64,000 bases of DNA, from assembly GCA_937920725.1 (NCBI GenBank), contig CALEUW010000024.1, forward strand, positions 1-64,000, given 5' to 3'. The notes beneath the pieces were generated by a model, which was given only the letters and a program-made list of their open reading frames with translations, had not been told where the DNA came from and made no database searches. The position numbers and the translations under genes were made by a program. This document shows, piece by piece, positions 48,564 through 57,921 of the stretch. Source of the DNA: UMGS1601 sp900553335 (GTDB lineage: Bacteria; Bacillota; Clostridia; Oscillospirales; Ruminococcaceae). The first letter of the stretch is position 1. Each line of letters starts with the position of its first letter.

Positions 48564-50543
48564 ATGACTGATACAAAAGCAAAAAAAAGAATAGACCATC
48601 TTGTTGAGTCTTTAAATTCATACAGCTATCAATATTATGTTTTGGATAACCCCTCCATATCAGATTATGACTATGATATGATGAATAATGAGCTTAAAGA
48701 ACTAGAGGAAAAGTACCCTGAGTTTTTAAGGGCTGATTCACCGACTCAGCGTGTTGGCGGTGAAGCGGCACAAGGCTTTGAAAAAGTTTCTCATGCTGTA
48801 CAAATGGCTAGTTTGCAGGACGTTTTCAGTCTAGCTCAGGTTGACGACTTTTTTGAAAGAGTGAGGAGTGAGTTTTCAGACGCCGAGTATGTTGTTGAAC
48901 CAAAAATTGATGGTTTGTCGGTAAGTCTTGAATATGTAAACGGTGTTTTTACAAGAGGATCTACAAGAGGTGACGGATTTGTCGGAGAAGATGTAACACA
49001 AAATTTAAAGACAATTTTTTCTGTTCCGTTATCCATAAGTGATCCTATACCTTATTTAGAGGTTAGGGGCGAGGTTTATATGCCAAGATCGGTTTTTGAG
49101 AGCCTTGCTAAGTGGCAGGAAGAAAATGACATACAACCGTTTAAAAACCCGAGAAACGCAGCGGCAGGATCGTTAAGACAAAAGGACAGCAGAATTGCTG
49201 CACAAAGAAAACTTGATATCTTTTGTTTTAATATTCAGCAGTGTGAGGGAAAGGAATTTACATCACATTATGAAACTCTGGAGTTTTTGAAAGCTCAGGG
49301 ATTTAAGACTATTCCGGGTTATTTTAAAACTGACAGTATAGAGAAAATTACAAATAAAATAAAAGAAATCGGAGAAAGCAGGTTTTCTTTGCCATACGAT
49401 ATTGACGGTGTTGTAATAAAGGTTGATAGTCTTTTGCAGAGAGAAAGCTTGGGTTCAACCGCAAAAACTCCGAAGTGGGCAGTTGCTTATAAGTTTCCTC
49501 CGGAAGAAAAGACTACAAAGCTTATTGATGTAGAAATAAATGTAGGAAGAACAGGTGTAATTACTCCTGTTGCAGTATTTGAGCCGATTTTACTTGCCGG
49601 AACGACTGTTTCAAGAGCAACGCTCCACAATCAGGATTTAATAGATGAAAAGGACGTAAATATCGGAGATATTATAACGGTAAGAAAAGCGGGGGATATA
49701 ATTCCCGAGGTTGTAAATGTTTACAAAAAGCAAAGCATCGGTTCATATAAGCTGCCGTCAGTTTGTCCTGTGTGCGGAGCAAAAACAATTCGTGAGAACG
49801 GTGAAAGTGCACTGAGATGTCCGAATGTAGATTGTCAAGCGCAGATATTTAGGAGTATAGTTCATTTTGCTTCTAAGTCTGCTATGAATATTGATGGTTT
49901 AGGACCTGCGATAGTTGAAACTCTTATTTCAAACGGACTTATAAAATCAGTTGCTGATTTATATTTAATAAAAAAGGATGATTTGATTAAACTTGAGAAT
50001 TTTAAGGATAAATCTGCTGAAAATCTTTTGAATTCAATTAAAAGATCAAAAGAAAATCCGCTTGATCGTCTTATTGTAGGACTGGGCATTAGAAATATCG
50101 GTTCTTCAGCGGCAAAGCTTTTGTGTGAAAGGTTTGGAACTCTCGATAATATTTTGGCAGCTAAAGAGCAAGAAATATGCGAGATAGACGGTTTTGGTGA
50201 AATAATGGCTCAAAATGTTTATCAAACATTGAAAGAACCACATGTAAAAGAGCTTTTAAGTCGGTTTAAAGAATACGGATTAAATACAGTATATAAATCA
50301 CAGATAAAAGACAATAGATTTGAGGGAAAAACTTTTGTTTTAACGGGAACATTGCCTACTTTAAAAAGAAATGAAGCGAAAGCAATTATAGAAAAGTTCG
50401 GAGGAAAAGCTTCAGGCAGCGTTTCTAAAAATACTGATTATGTACTTGCCGGAGAAGCCGCAGGCAGCAAGCTTACAAAAGCGGAAGATTTGGGAATCCA
50501 AATAATTGATGAAGCTGAGTTTTTAAAAATGACGGAAGAATAA
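48564..50543 (+). CDS. ligA: NAD-dependent DNA ligase LigA
   Basis: LigA seals nicks during replication and repair, using NAD. The 659 residues contain the NAD-binding Ia domain, the adenylation motif VVEPKIDGLSVSLEY (catalytic Lys about 112), GSTRGDGFVGEDVT, the OB fold, a four-Cys zinc finger (CPVCGAKT ... LRCPNVDC), HhH repeats (VGLGIRNIG, IDGFGEIMAQNV) and a C-terminal BRCT domain (about 585-655). The SD is AGAGGT. gatC follows 38 bases later. Confidence 0.97.
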   Translation: MTDTKAKKRIDHLVESLNSYSYQYYVLDNPSISDYDYDMMNNELKELEEKYPEFLRADSPTQRVGGEAAQGFEKVSHAVQMASLQDVFSLAQVDDFFERVRSEFSDAEYVVEPKIDGLSVSLEYVNGVFTRGSTRGDGFVGEDVTQNLKTIFSVPLSISDPIPYLEVRGEVYMPRSVFESLAKWQEENDIQPFKNPRNAAAGSLRQKDSRIAAQRKLDIFCFNIQQCEGKEFTSHYETLEFLKAQGFKTIPGYFKTDSIEKITNKIKEIGESRFSLPYDIDGVVIKVDSLLQRESLGSTAKTPKWAVAYKFPPEEKTTKLIDVEINVGRTGVITPVAVFEPILLAGTTVSRATLHNQDLIDEKDVNIGDIITVRKAGDIIPEVVNVYKKQSIGSYKLPSVCPVCGAKTIRENGESALRCPNVDCQAQIFRSIVHFASKSAMNIDGLGPAIVETLISNGLIKSVADLYLIKKDDLIKLENFKDKSAENLLNSIKRSKENPLDRLIVGLGIRNIGSSAAKLLCERFGTLDNILAAKEQEICEIDGFGEIMAQNVYQTLKEPHVKELLSRFKEYGLNTVYKSQIKDNRFEGKTFVLTGTLPTLKRNEAKAIIEKFGGKASGSVSKNTDYVLAGEAAGSKLTKAEDLGIQIIDEAEFLKMTEE

Positions 50544-50581
50544 ACTTGAATTATGATAAATTTGTATGAGGAGGATGTATA

Positions 50582-50851
50582 ATGGGAATTGACATTAAAC
50601 ACATAGCTAAGCTCTCAAGACTTTATATCGAAGAGGACGAGATTAAAAAATTTGAGAAGGATATGTTAGGAATTGTAGAAATGGTTGAAAATCTTCCTGA
50701 CATCGAAGATGAGCCTTTGCTTGATCCGTCAAGTCCTATGGTTCTTAGAGAAGATAAGGCACAAATTGGGAAATACTCTCGTGACGAGCTTACTCGTAAT
50801 GCTCCGCATGTAACGGCAGGGTGCCTTGTCGTTCCTAAAACTGTTGAATAG
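50582..50851 (+). CDS. gatC: Asp/Glu-tRNA amidotransferase subunit C
   Basis: GatC (89 residues) stabilises the GatA-GatB complex that converts Asp-tRNA(Asn) and Glu-tRNA(Gln) to the amide forms. Typical segments are IKHIAKLSRLYIEEDE, MLGIVEMVENLPDIEDE and LREDKAQIGKYSRDELTRNAP. The SD is GAGGAGG. First gene of gatCAB; its presence suggests that GlnRS and possibly AsnRS are missing from this organism. Confidence 0.95.
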   Translation: MGIDIKHIAKLSRLYIEEDEIKKFEKDMLGIVEMVENLPDIEDEPLLDPSSPMVLREDKAQIGKYSRDELTRNAPHVTAGCLVVPKTVE

Positions 50852-50863
50852 GAGGTAGCGTGA

Positions 50864-52321
50864 ATGGAACTTTTTAATTTAAGCGGATATGAATTATCAC
50901 AAAAACTTAGCAGTAAGGAAATAAGCTCAAAAGAACTGACTGAAGCTGTTTTTGACCGTATAGAAAGTGTTGAAGACAAGATTCAGGCGTATGTTACACT
51001 TGATAAAGAAAATGCGCTCAAAAAAGCGCATGAAGTAGATGAAAAAAGAGCTAAAGGCGAGAGCCTTTCTGTCCTCGCAGGATTACCAATTGGTATAAAA
51101 GATAACATTTCAACAAAGGGATTGCTTACTACCTGTTCTTCAAAAATGCTCAGTGAGTATGTTCCTCCTTTTAATGCAACTGTCATGGACAAGCTTATAA
51201 AACATGATATAGTTGTAACAGGTAAACTTAATATGGACGAATTTGCAATGGGTTCGTCAACCGAAACATCATATTTTAAAAAGACAAAGAATCCATATGA
51301 CATAACAAGAATACCTGGAGGTTCTTCAGGAGGATCTGCTGCTTCTGTATCAGCAGGCGAAGCTATTATGTCGCTTGGCTCGGATACGGGCGGCTCTATC
51401 AGACAGCCTGCGTCCTACTGCGGCGTTGTCGGTTTAAAGCCTACATACGGCGCTGTTTCACGGTTTGGGCTGGTAGCATTTGCTTCTTCACTTGATCAGA
51501 TAGGACCTATTGGAAAAACCGTAAAGGATACTGCAATGCTATATAGTGCTATCTGCGGATATGATAAAATGGATGCGACAAGCAAAAGAATGGATCACCC
51601 TGATTATCTTGCGAATTTAAACGGAAATGTAAAAGGACTTAGAATAGGAATTCCAAAAGAGTATTTCTCAGACGGAATTGACGAGAACGTAAAGAGTGCA
51701 GTAATGAGTGCTGTAAAGGCTTTAGAAGAGAGTGGAGCAGAGGTGAAAGAAGTTTCGCTTCCGTCAACAAAATATGCTCTTAATGCTTATTATATTATTT
51801 CTTCAGCGGAGGCTTCCTCTAATTTGGCTAGATACGACGGAGTTAAGTACGGATATAGAGCTAAGGATTATGACGGTCTTATTGATATGTATGAAAAAAC
51901 CCGTTCTGAGGGCTTTGGCGATGAAGTTAAGAGAAGAATTATGCTCGGAACATTCGTTTTAAGCTCAGGATTTTATGATGCATATTATAAAAAGGCAAGA
52001 CTTTTACAAAGAAGAATTTCAAAGGAATTCTGCGATGTGTTTAAAGAGGTTGATGTTCTTGCTGCACCTACTGTTCCGTCAACTGCATTTAAAATCGGAG
52101 AAAACATAGACAATCCTCTTAAAATGTATGCAACGGATATTTGTACAGTAACAATAAATATTGCTGGCCTTCCGGCAATTAGCGTACCTTGCGGATATGA
52201 TGACGGCGGCCTGCCGATAGGACTTCAGCTTATATCTGATAAATTTAATGAACAGACGCTTTTAAATACTGCTGAATGTTACGAAAATCTAATGGGCGGA
52301 TTCAGACGCCCCGTACTTTAA
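50864..52321 (+). CDS. gatA: Asp/Glu-tRNA amidotransferase subunit A
   Basis: GatA is the amidase-signature subunit that releases ammonia from Gln. The 485-residue protein has LAGLPIGIKDNI (catalytic Lys, about 79), GGSSGGSAASVSAGE (cis-Ser and the Ser-rich motif), and SDTGGSIRQPASYCGVVGLKPTYGAVSR with the nucleophile Ser. The SD is GGAGGT and the gap from gatC is 12 bases. Confidence 0.97.
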   Translation: MELFNLSGYELSQKLSSKEISSKELTEAVFDRIESVEDKIQAYVTLDKENALKKAHEVDEKRAKGESLSVLAGLPIGIKDNISTKGLLTTCSSKMLSEYVPPFNATVMDKLIKHDIVVTGKLNMDEFAMGSSTETSYFKKTKNPYDITRIPGGSSGGSAASVSAGEAIMSLGSDTGGSIRQPASYCGVVGLKPTYGAVSRFGLVAFASSLDQIGPIGKTVKDTAMLYSAICGYDKMDATSKRMDHPDYLANLNGNVKGLRIGIPKEYFSDGIDENVKSAVMSAVKALEESGAEVKEVSLPSTKYALNAYYIISSAEASSNLARYDGVKYGYRAKDYDGLIDMYEKTRSEGFGDEVKRRIMLGTFVLSSGFYDAYYKKARLLQRRISKEFCDVFKEVDVLAAPTVPSTAFKIGENIDNPLKMYATDICTVTINIAGLPAISVPCGYDDGGLPIGLQLISDKFNEQTLLNTAECYENLMGGFRRPVL

Positions 52322-52338
52322 TGAAAGGAGCGTTTGAA

Positions 52339-53775
52339 ATGGTAAAAGGTTATGAAGTAGTTATCGGTCTTGAAACTCATGCAGAGTTAAATACTGAATC
52401 TAAAATATATTGCAGCTGTAAAAATCAGTTCGGACTGGAAGTAAATACACAGGTTTGTCCTGTTTGTATGGGAATGCCCGGAGCGCTTCCTACGCTCAAC
52501 GAAAAAGTAGTTGAATATGCTATTAAAATGGGACATGCTCTAAACTGCAAAATAAATCCTGTATGCAAACAGGACAGAAAGAATTATTTTTATCCGGATT
52601 TGCCAAAGGCTTATCAGATTTCGCAGGCAGAAGTTCCGCTTTGCGAAAACGGTTATGTTGATGTATTTGTTGACGGTGAGGAAAAACGCATTGGAATTAC
52701 TCGTATTCATATTGAGGAAGACGCAGGAAAGCTTTTGCACAGCGATAAGTTTTCGGGCTCTTTGGTTGACTTAAACCGATGCGGAGTTCCGCTTATAGAA
52801 ATCGTTTCTGAGCCTGATATGAGAAGCTCCGAAGAAGCAAAAGCTTATCTGGAAACGCTCAAGTCAATTCTTTTGTACTTAGGAATCTGTGACTGTAAGA
52901 TGCAGGAGGGTTCTATCCGCTGCGATGTAAACGTATCTGTTCACAAACCCGGTGAGCCATTCGGAACGAGAAGCGAAATGAAAAACGTCAACAGTTTTTC
53001 GGCAGCCGTTCGTGGAATCGACTATGAGGTGAACAGGCAAATAGAGCTTTTAGAGTCGGGCGGAACGGTAGTTCAGGAAACCAGAAGATGGGATGACGAT
53101 AAGGGTATAAGCGTTTCGATGAGAAGTAAGGAAGACGCACAGGATTACCGTTATTTCCCTGAACCTGATTTGCTTACGATAGTAGTTGATGATGAAAGAA
53201 TCCAGTCTTTAAAGGATGAGATTCCTGAACTTCCAAACAAAAAACTTATTCGCTATATTAAAGAATTTGGACTTAGCGTTAAAGAAGCTACGGCAATTTC
53301 AGAGAATGTTGACAAGGCAAGATTTTATGATGAGTGCGTAAGCTTAAACCGTGTATCGCCTAAAGCGATATGTAATTGGTTGCTTGGTGACATTGCAAAA
53401 TACGAAAACGCAAATAATGTGTCTGTGAATGATACCGCTATTACTACGGAAAAGCTTGTCGATTTAATTGAACTTATCGAGTCGGGAAAAATTTCAAACG
53501 CCGCAGGAAAAACAGTATTTGAAATCATTATAAAAGAAAACAGAGATATAAATTCAATTATTGAAGAAAAATCTTTGGCACAGGTTTCCGATTCCTCAGC
53601 GCTTGAGGCAATTGCAGATGAGGTTTTGGCAAATAACGAAAAGTCCGTAACCGACTATAAGGGCGGAAAAACAAACGCTTTGGGATTCCTGGTAGGACAA
53701 TGCATGAAAGCTTCAAAAGGAAAGGCTAACCCTTCGATGATGAAAGAGATTATCTTAAAGAAAATAGAGGGATAA
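52339..53775 (+). CDS. gatB: Asp/Glu-tRNA amidotransferase subunit B
   Basis: GatB (478 residues) activates the mischarged aminoacyl-tRNA with ATP and receives ammonia from GatA. Visible are VIGLETHAELNTESKIYC, CPVCMGMPGALPTLNE, DRKNYFYPDLPKAYQISQ, RIHIEEDAGK, EGSIRCDVNVSV and the C-terminal YqeY/helical tail ending VGQCMKASKGKANPSMMKEI. The start is ATG 52339 with AAAGGAG. A strong terminator follows. Confidence 0.97.
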   Translation: MVKGYEVVIGLETHAELNTESKIYCSCKNQFGLEVNTQVCPVCMGMPGALPTLNEKVVEYAIKMGHALNCKINPVCKQDRKNYFYPDLPKAYQISQAEVPLCENGYVDVFVDGEEKRIGITRIHIEEDAGKLLHSDKFSGSLVDLNRCGVPLIEIVSEPDMRSSEEAKAYLETLKSILLYLGICDCKMQEGSIRCDVNVSVHKPGEPFGTRSEMKNVNSFSAAVRGIDYEVNRQIELLESGGTVVQETRRWDDDKGISVSMRSKEDAQDYRYFPEPDLLTIVVDDERIQSLKDEIPELPNKKLIRYIKEFGLSVKEATAISENVDKARFYDECVSLNRVSPKAICNWLLGDIAKYENANNVSVNDTAITTEKLVDLIELIESGKISNAAGKTVFEIIIKENRDINSIIEEKSLAQVSDSSALEAIADEVLANNEKSVTDYKGGKTNALGFLVGQCMKASKGKANPSMMKEIILKKIEG

Positions 53776-53791
53776 AATATTTTGCATTTAT

Positions 53792-53820
53792 AAGCTGATG
53801 TATTTATACATCAGCTTTTT
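53792..53820 (+). terminator. Terminator after gatCAB
   Basis: A perfect 11-bp stem AAGCTGATGTA/TACATCAGCTT (53792-53802 with 53807-53817) has a TTTA loop and a TTTCTC tail. Its distal arm overlaps the end of the convergent ylbJ gene. Confidence 0.8.
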
Positions 53821-54832
53821 CTCTTGTAAAAATCAAAAATATAAGCAATATTGCAGCCATTACTGTTCCGGTTAGACTAATATTGCTGAGCTTTACGCTG
53901 TATGCTACTGTGGCATAAGCCGCTGGTTTATAGTCTATCAATTTAATTAAGATATGACAGATTAGTGCGCTTAGCGGACAGGAAATAAGCCTTGACAAAA
54001 CAATGTATTTTAATGATAGCTTCGTTACTGATTTAAGCTGTAAAATTATGCATAGTCCTCCGAACGAAGAGGCTATGGCAACCATTGGCATAAATGAAGA
54101 GGTTAAGTTTTGAAGATTAGTTATATTGGTTATCTCAAAAAAAGATTTGATTATTACAGCAGAATCGGAGTCGGCTTTATTAAAAACCTCGTTTAAAACA
54201 GTAGTAACAATAGAGAATGATACAATAACAGCGCAAATTTTAAAAATGCTTATGGCCGAGTTTGTTATCGAAGAAATCAAATCAGGTTTTTTGAGCGATA
54301 TTTCTGTTGTTTTTACACAGGGCTTAAAAATTTTATTTGTAACTATTGCTATCAATGCGTTTGCTGCAAAACAGGACATAAAAATTATCATGCCTGCCAT
54401 TTCGTCATTATATATAGAAACTCCGATCATTCCCAGTAAAAAAGACGGACCTCCGGCAAATGAAGAAGCTGACATAACATATGCTGTTTTTTTGTCTATT
54501 TCTCCTTTTTCGTACATATCGTTTATTAGCTTGATCCCGATAGGATATCCGCATATATTACCCATGATGAAGATAAAGAACAGACTTGTCGGAAGTGAAA
54601 AGACAAACTTAGATAATGGCTTTAAAATTATGAAAATATACCTGTATATGCCGCTTTCGATTATTATAGATGACAGCACCATATAAATAAACAAAGATGG
54701 AATGATTATATTAATGCATCTTGTAACTGAAATACTGATGTTTTCGGAAAGCTCTTTTGTATATATCAGTGAGTATAAATATATACATACTGTAATCAGG
54801 CATAAAAGTGCAATAAATACTTTTCTTTTCAT
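53804..54832 (-). CDS. ylbJ: Sporulation integral membrane protein YlbJ
   Basis: This 342-residue polytopic membrane protein (about eight to nine helices) has nucleoside-recognition/Gate-type segments: NICGYPIGIKLINDMYEKGEI and SASSFAGGPSFLLGMIGVSI, then ASSFGGLCIILQLKS. These match YlbJ, a mother-cell (SigE) protein needed for spore coat/cortex formation in B. subtilis. It is divergent from yqfC-yqfD, also SigE-type genes, across a 67-base gap. The SD is AAAGGTGA before ATG 54832. The transported substrate, if any, is unknown. Confidence 0.83.
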   Translation of the reverse strand: MKRKVFIALLCLITVCIYLYSLIYTKELSENISISVTRCINIIIPSLFIYMVLSSIIIESGIYRYIFIILKPLSKFVFSLPTSLFFIFIMGNICGYPIGIKLINDMYEKGEIDKKTAYVMSASSFAGGPSFLLGMIGVSIYNDEMAGMIIFMSCFAANALIAIVTNKIFKPCVKTTEISLKKPDLISSITNSAISIFKICAVIVSFSIVTTVLNEVFNKADSDSAVIIKSFFEITNITNLQNLTSSFMPMVAIASSFGGLCIILQLKSVTKLSLKYIVLSRLISCPLSALICHILIKLIDYKPAAYATVAYSVKLSNISLTGTVMAAILLIFLIFTREKADV

Positions 54833-54850
54833 TTGTCACATCACCTTTTT

Positions 54851-54879
54851 GAATAGAATAAATTTGTCTATAATATAAT
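54851..54879 (+). promoter_or_regulatory. Candidate SigE promoter for yqfC-yqfD
   Basis: GAATAGA (54851-54857) and AATATAAT (54872-54879) with a 14-base spacer resemble the SigE elements KMATATT and CATACAMT. A SigE promoter is expected for yqfCD. It begins 21 bases before ATG 54900. Confidence 0.4.
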
Positions 54880-54899
54880 ACTAAAAAGGGTGATTGATT

Positions 54900-55139
54900 A
54901 TGAGAATTAAAGAATATATACCTATGACTAATGACATTATAATAAGCGACGGCAATTATATGTCCATTGAAAATTTTAAAAGTATTTCAGAATGCAGTGA
55001 TATGTTGGTCGGAGTTAAAGCAAAGAACTATATTATTAATATCTGGGGGAGTAACCTCAAGGTTGAATATTATTCAAGTAATAGTATTTATATTTTTGGT
55101 AATTTTGAAAAAATTGAATTTTTAAAAGCTGTGAGGTAA
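54900..55139 (+). CDS. yqfC: Sporulation protein YqfC (YabP/YqfC family)
   Basis: This 79-residue protein has a YabP/YqfC domain with the motif SDGNYMSIENFKSISECSDM and repeated small beta strands (NYIINIWGSNLKVEYYSSNSIYIFG). It is followed 3 bases later by yqfD, the usual pair. The start is ATG 54900 with AAGGGTGA; the TTG two codons earlier is less likely. Confidence 0.85.
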   Translation: MRIKEYIPMTNDIIISDGNYMSIENFKSISECSDMLVGVKAKNYIINIWGSNLKVEYYSSNSIYIFGNFEKIEFLKAVR

Positions 55140-55142
55140 GAA

Positions 55143-56324
55143 ATGTTTTTTAAAAAATTATTGGGAACTCTGTCATTAAAAATTATATCAGCAGATCCGA
55201 TAAAGCTTTTAAATGTAATTTTAAAACAAAACATAATGCTTATGTCTGCTAGTGCGGAAGGATATGTGCTTAACGTTCAAATTTATTTTACTGATTATTT
55301 TAAAATAAAAAAAATCTTGAAGTCACGAGATGAAAAAATTGAAAGCATAAAAGATAAAGGCGGAATCATTTCATTTTTCTTTAGATACCGATTGCGATAT
55401 GGATTGGCAATTGGATTTGTTATTTCTTTGCTTGTTTGCATTTTTCTATCTAATGTTTTGCTTGAAGTTAAAGTTTATGGTGCCGATGAACAAACAAAAG
55501 CTCAGATTTTAAACGTTTTGAAAAGGGATGGCGTGACAACCGGTACTTTTCTGCCTACACTTAACAGATTAGCTCTTGAATGTGATATAGTTGATAATAC
55601 AACCTTGGTAGCTCTTGCAGATACACGAACAGAGGGTTGTACACTTTGCATAGATATAAAAATGATAGATCAGAAGCCGACATCTCAAGCAAAAAGAGTA
55701 TATGCTGACATAATATCACAAAAGGACGCAATTATAACAAAAATGGAGATTTTTGCTGGAGGTAAGTTAAAAACGGTTGGCGAAGAAGTGAAAAAAGGAG
55801 AGGTAATAGTATCAGGAGAAATGACTCTTCACGGCAAACTCTTACCTATTGAAGAAAAAGCATTTTTCTATTCAACAGGTAAGGTTTACGGTGATTATGA
55901 TGAAACCGTTTCATTTTTTGTTCCATTTAAGGATACCGAACAAACTGTCAGCAGGAATATATCTTATGCACAGTATTTTCAGTTCTTTTCCGCTCAGATT
56001 CCGCTTAATCCATTTGCGGATAACAGCGGACTGAAAGAAACAGAGAGGATAAGCTACTTCAGCCTTTTTGGTTTTGATATGCCTTTTGGAATAGCAACAA
56101 AGACATATGATCAATACACATACGAGCCTATTGTCAGAAACGAAGAACAAGCAACAGCTGTTTGCAGAAAAAGAATCGAAAACTATGAGAATAATATTTT
56201 AAAAGACAAAAAGATAATTACGAAAACTGAAAAAACAAGCAAATCCAAAGAAGGAATCACAATAACTGTTTCCTATAAACTAAATGGTGAAATAGGAGAA
56301 ATTAAAGAAATCTTAAAAAAATAG
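55143..56324 (+). CDS. yqfD: Sporulation protein YqfD
   Basis: This 393-residue YqfD-family protein has a short cytoplasmic N-terminus, one strong transmembrane helix at about 85-107 (YGLAIGFVISLLVCIFLSNV), and an extracytoplasmic domain (LEVKVYGADEQTKAQILNVLKRDGVTTGTF, then GEEVKKGEVIVSGEM). yqfD is a SigE-dependent gene required for sporulation in B. subtilis. The SD is GAGGT just before ATG 55143, so translation is probably coupled to yqfC. Confidence 0.88.
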   Translation: MFFKKLLGTLSLKIISADPIKLLNVILKQNIMLMSASAEGYVLNVQIYFTDYFKIKKILKSRDEKIESIKDKGGIISFFFRYRLRYGLAIGFVISLLVCIFLSNVLLEVKVYGADEQTKAQILNVLKRDGVTTGTFLPTLNRLALECDIVDNTTLVALADTRTEGCTLCIDIKMIDQKPTSQAKRVYADIISQKDAIITKMEIFAGGKLKTVGEEVKKGEVIVSGEMTLHGKLLPIEEKAFFYSTGKVYGDYDETVSFFVPFKDTEQTVSRNISYAQYFQFFSAQIPLNPFADNSGLKETERISYFSLFGFDMPFGIATKTYDQYTYEPIVRNEEQATAVCRKRIENYENNILKDKKIITKTEKTSKSKEGITITVSYKLNGEIGEIKEILKK

Positions 56325-56355
56325 GAAAATTACTCTTTATTTTTAAAATCAGTTA

Positions 56356-56364
56356 TGTTATAAT
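56356..56364 (+). promoter_or_regulatory. Extended -10 promoter for phoH
   Basis: TGTTATAAT is a perfect extended -10 (TG-n-TATAAT). The -35 region is weak. It lies 83 bases before phoH in the 122-base gap after yqfD, suggesting the phoH-to-mutS2 run can be expressed apart from the sporulation genes. Confidence 0.5.
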
Positions 56365-56446
56365 TATCGTGTAACCTAGGCGATTATGATATCTGAATTA
56401 AGCAATAGGTTTTTGTACTTATTAAAAAATTTAAGGAAACACTTAT

Positions 56447-57418
56447 ATGATAGAAAGAATTATTGAAGCTCAAAACATGGATACGATACTTAATGTATTC
56501 GGTAACTTTGATGAAAACGTAAATCTTTTGCAAAAGGAATACAATGTGGTAATATTAAACCGCGGAACGGATATTAAAATCACAGGAGATGAAGAGAACG
56601 TAAAAAAAGCATCTGAAGCTGTGAAATCTTTATTCTTGCTAGCTGAAAAAGGAACTGTTTTAGATGAACAAAGCTTGCGTTACGTTTTTTCTTTGGTAAA
56701 AGAGGGAACTCAAAGAGAGCTTGAAAAGCTGTCAGATGACGGAATATGTGTTACTACAAACGGTAAAATCGTAAGACCTAAAACCATCGGACAAAAGAAA
56801 TATGTAGATCAAATTAAAAAAAATACGATTGTTTTAGGAGTGGGCCCTGCGGGAACCGGAAAGACATATCTTGCGGTTGCGATGGCTGTTAAGGCGTTCA
56901 GAGCGCATGAGGTCAATAAAATAATTCTTACACGTCCTGCTGTCGAAGCGGGTGAAAAGCTCGGCTTCTTACCGGGAGATTTGCAGAACAAGGTTGATCC
57001 GTATCTAAGACCGCTTTATGACGCACTTTTTGATATGCTGGGTGCTGAATCTTTTGTCAAACAGCAGGAAAGGGGAGCTATTGAGGTTGCTCCGCTTGCA
57101 TATATGAGAGGAAGAACGCTTGACGATGCGTTTATAATACTTGACGAAGCTCAAAACACAACTCCTGAGCAGATGAAAATGTTTCTTACACGTTTAGGTT
57201 TTAATTCTAAAATTGTAATTACCGGGGATATTACTCAAATCGACCTTCCTGATACAAGAAAATCGGGCTTGATACAGGCGATGAAGGTATTAAAAAATGT
57301 AGATGATATTTATATTAATAGGTTTACGGAAAAGGACGTTGTACGGCATAAACTGGTACAGGACATAATAAGAGCATATGAAAAATATTCAAACGAAAGG
57401 AAGAGTTCAAGGCAATGA
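56447..57418 (+). CDS. phoH: PhoH-family ATPase
   Basis: This 323-residue PhoH/YbeZ-type protein has an N-terminal KH-like region (about 1-75) and an SF1-like ATPase with VGPAGTGKTYLAVAMAV (Walker A), LTRPAVEAGEKLGFLPGDL, FIILDEAQNTTPEQMKMFLTRLG (Walker B) and VITGDITQIDLP. It works with YbeY in RNA and ribosome metabolism. It overlaps ybeY by 4 bases. In B. subtilis pgpH, dgkA and cdd lie between phoH, ybeY and era; here they are absent, making a compact cluster. Confidence 0.94.
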   Translation: MIERIIEAQNMDTILNVFGNFDENVNLLQKEYNVVILNRGTDIKITGDEENVKKASEAVKSLFLLAEKGTVLDEQSLRYVFSLVKEGTQRELEKLSDDGICVTTNGKIVRPKTIGQKKYVDQIKKNTIVLGVGPAGTGKTYLAVAMAVKAFRAHEVNKIILTRPAVEAGEKLGFLPGDLQNKVDPYLRPLYDALFDMLGAESFVKQQERGAIEVAPLAYMRGRTLDDAFIILDEAQNTTPEQMKMFLTRLGFNSKIVITGDITQIDLPDTRKSGLIQAMKVLKNVDDIYINRFTEKDVVRHKLVQDIIRAYEKYSNERKSSRQ

Positions 57419-57909
57419 GCAAAGCAAAGGTTTTAATTCATAACAAACAAAAAGACGTAAAAGTACCTGTAGGTATCAGACTTTTAATAAGAAGAAGCTG
57501 CAGTGCTGTTTTGACTTATGAGAATTTTCCGGGAAATGCCGAAGTTTCCGTATCGTTTGTAAATGACAAACAGATTCATAAGCTTAATTCAGAATACAGA
57601 AATATTGATAAGTCAACGGATGTTTTGTCCTTCCCGCTTGGTGAAAACGGAAATTATGATATAAATCAGGAAACGAGCGATTATCTTCTTGGAGATATTG
57701 TTATTTCTCTTCAAACGGCTGAAAGGCAAGCCGAAATATATAATCATTCTCTTGAACGTGAGATCGGATTTTTGACAGTGCATTCTATGTTTCATCTGCT
57801 TGGTTATGATCACGAAAAAAGCAATCTTGAAGCACAGATAATGAGAGAAAAGGAAGAGGCTGTTTTAGGAGAACTTGGAATCTCAAGAAACAGTACTTTT
57901 GTTGAATAA
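57415..57909 (+). CDS. ybeY: Endoribonuclease YbeY
   Basis: YbeY acts in rRNA maturation and ribosome quality control. The 164 residues contain VSVSFVNDKQIHKLNSEYRNIDKSTDVLSFPL, LGDIVISLQTA and the metal-binding HSMFHLLGYDH (three His). The ATG overlaps the phoH stop (ATGA). era follows 12 bases later, the normal order. Confidence 0.95.
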   Translation: MSKAKVLIHNKQKDVKVPVGIRLLIRRSCSAVLTYENFPGNAEVSVSFVNDKQIHKLNSEYRNIDKSTDVLSFPLGENGNYDINQETSDYLLGDIVISLQTAERQAEIYNHSLEREIGFLTVHSMFHLLGYDHEKSNLEAQIMREKEEAVLGELGISRNSTFVE

Positions 57910-57921
57910 TAAGGAGTTTAA

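Noticed and set aside
54126..54686. 186-codon open frame on the plus strand
   Set aside because: It lies antisense within ylbJ, has no SD, and its translation resembles the mirrored hydrophobic pattern of that gene.
54841..54894. Inverted repeat TCACCTTTTT/AAAAAGGGTGA between ylbJ and yqfC
   Set aside because: The symmetry arises because the two divergent genes each have an SD pointing away from the other; the arms would not be in one transcript.
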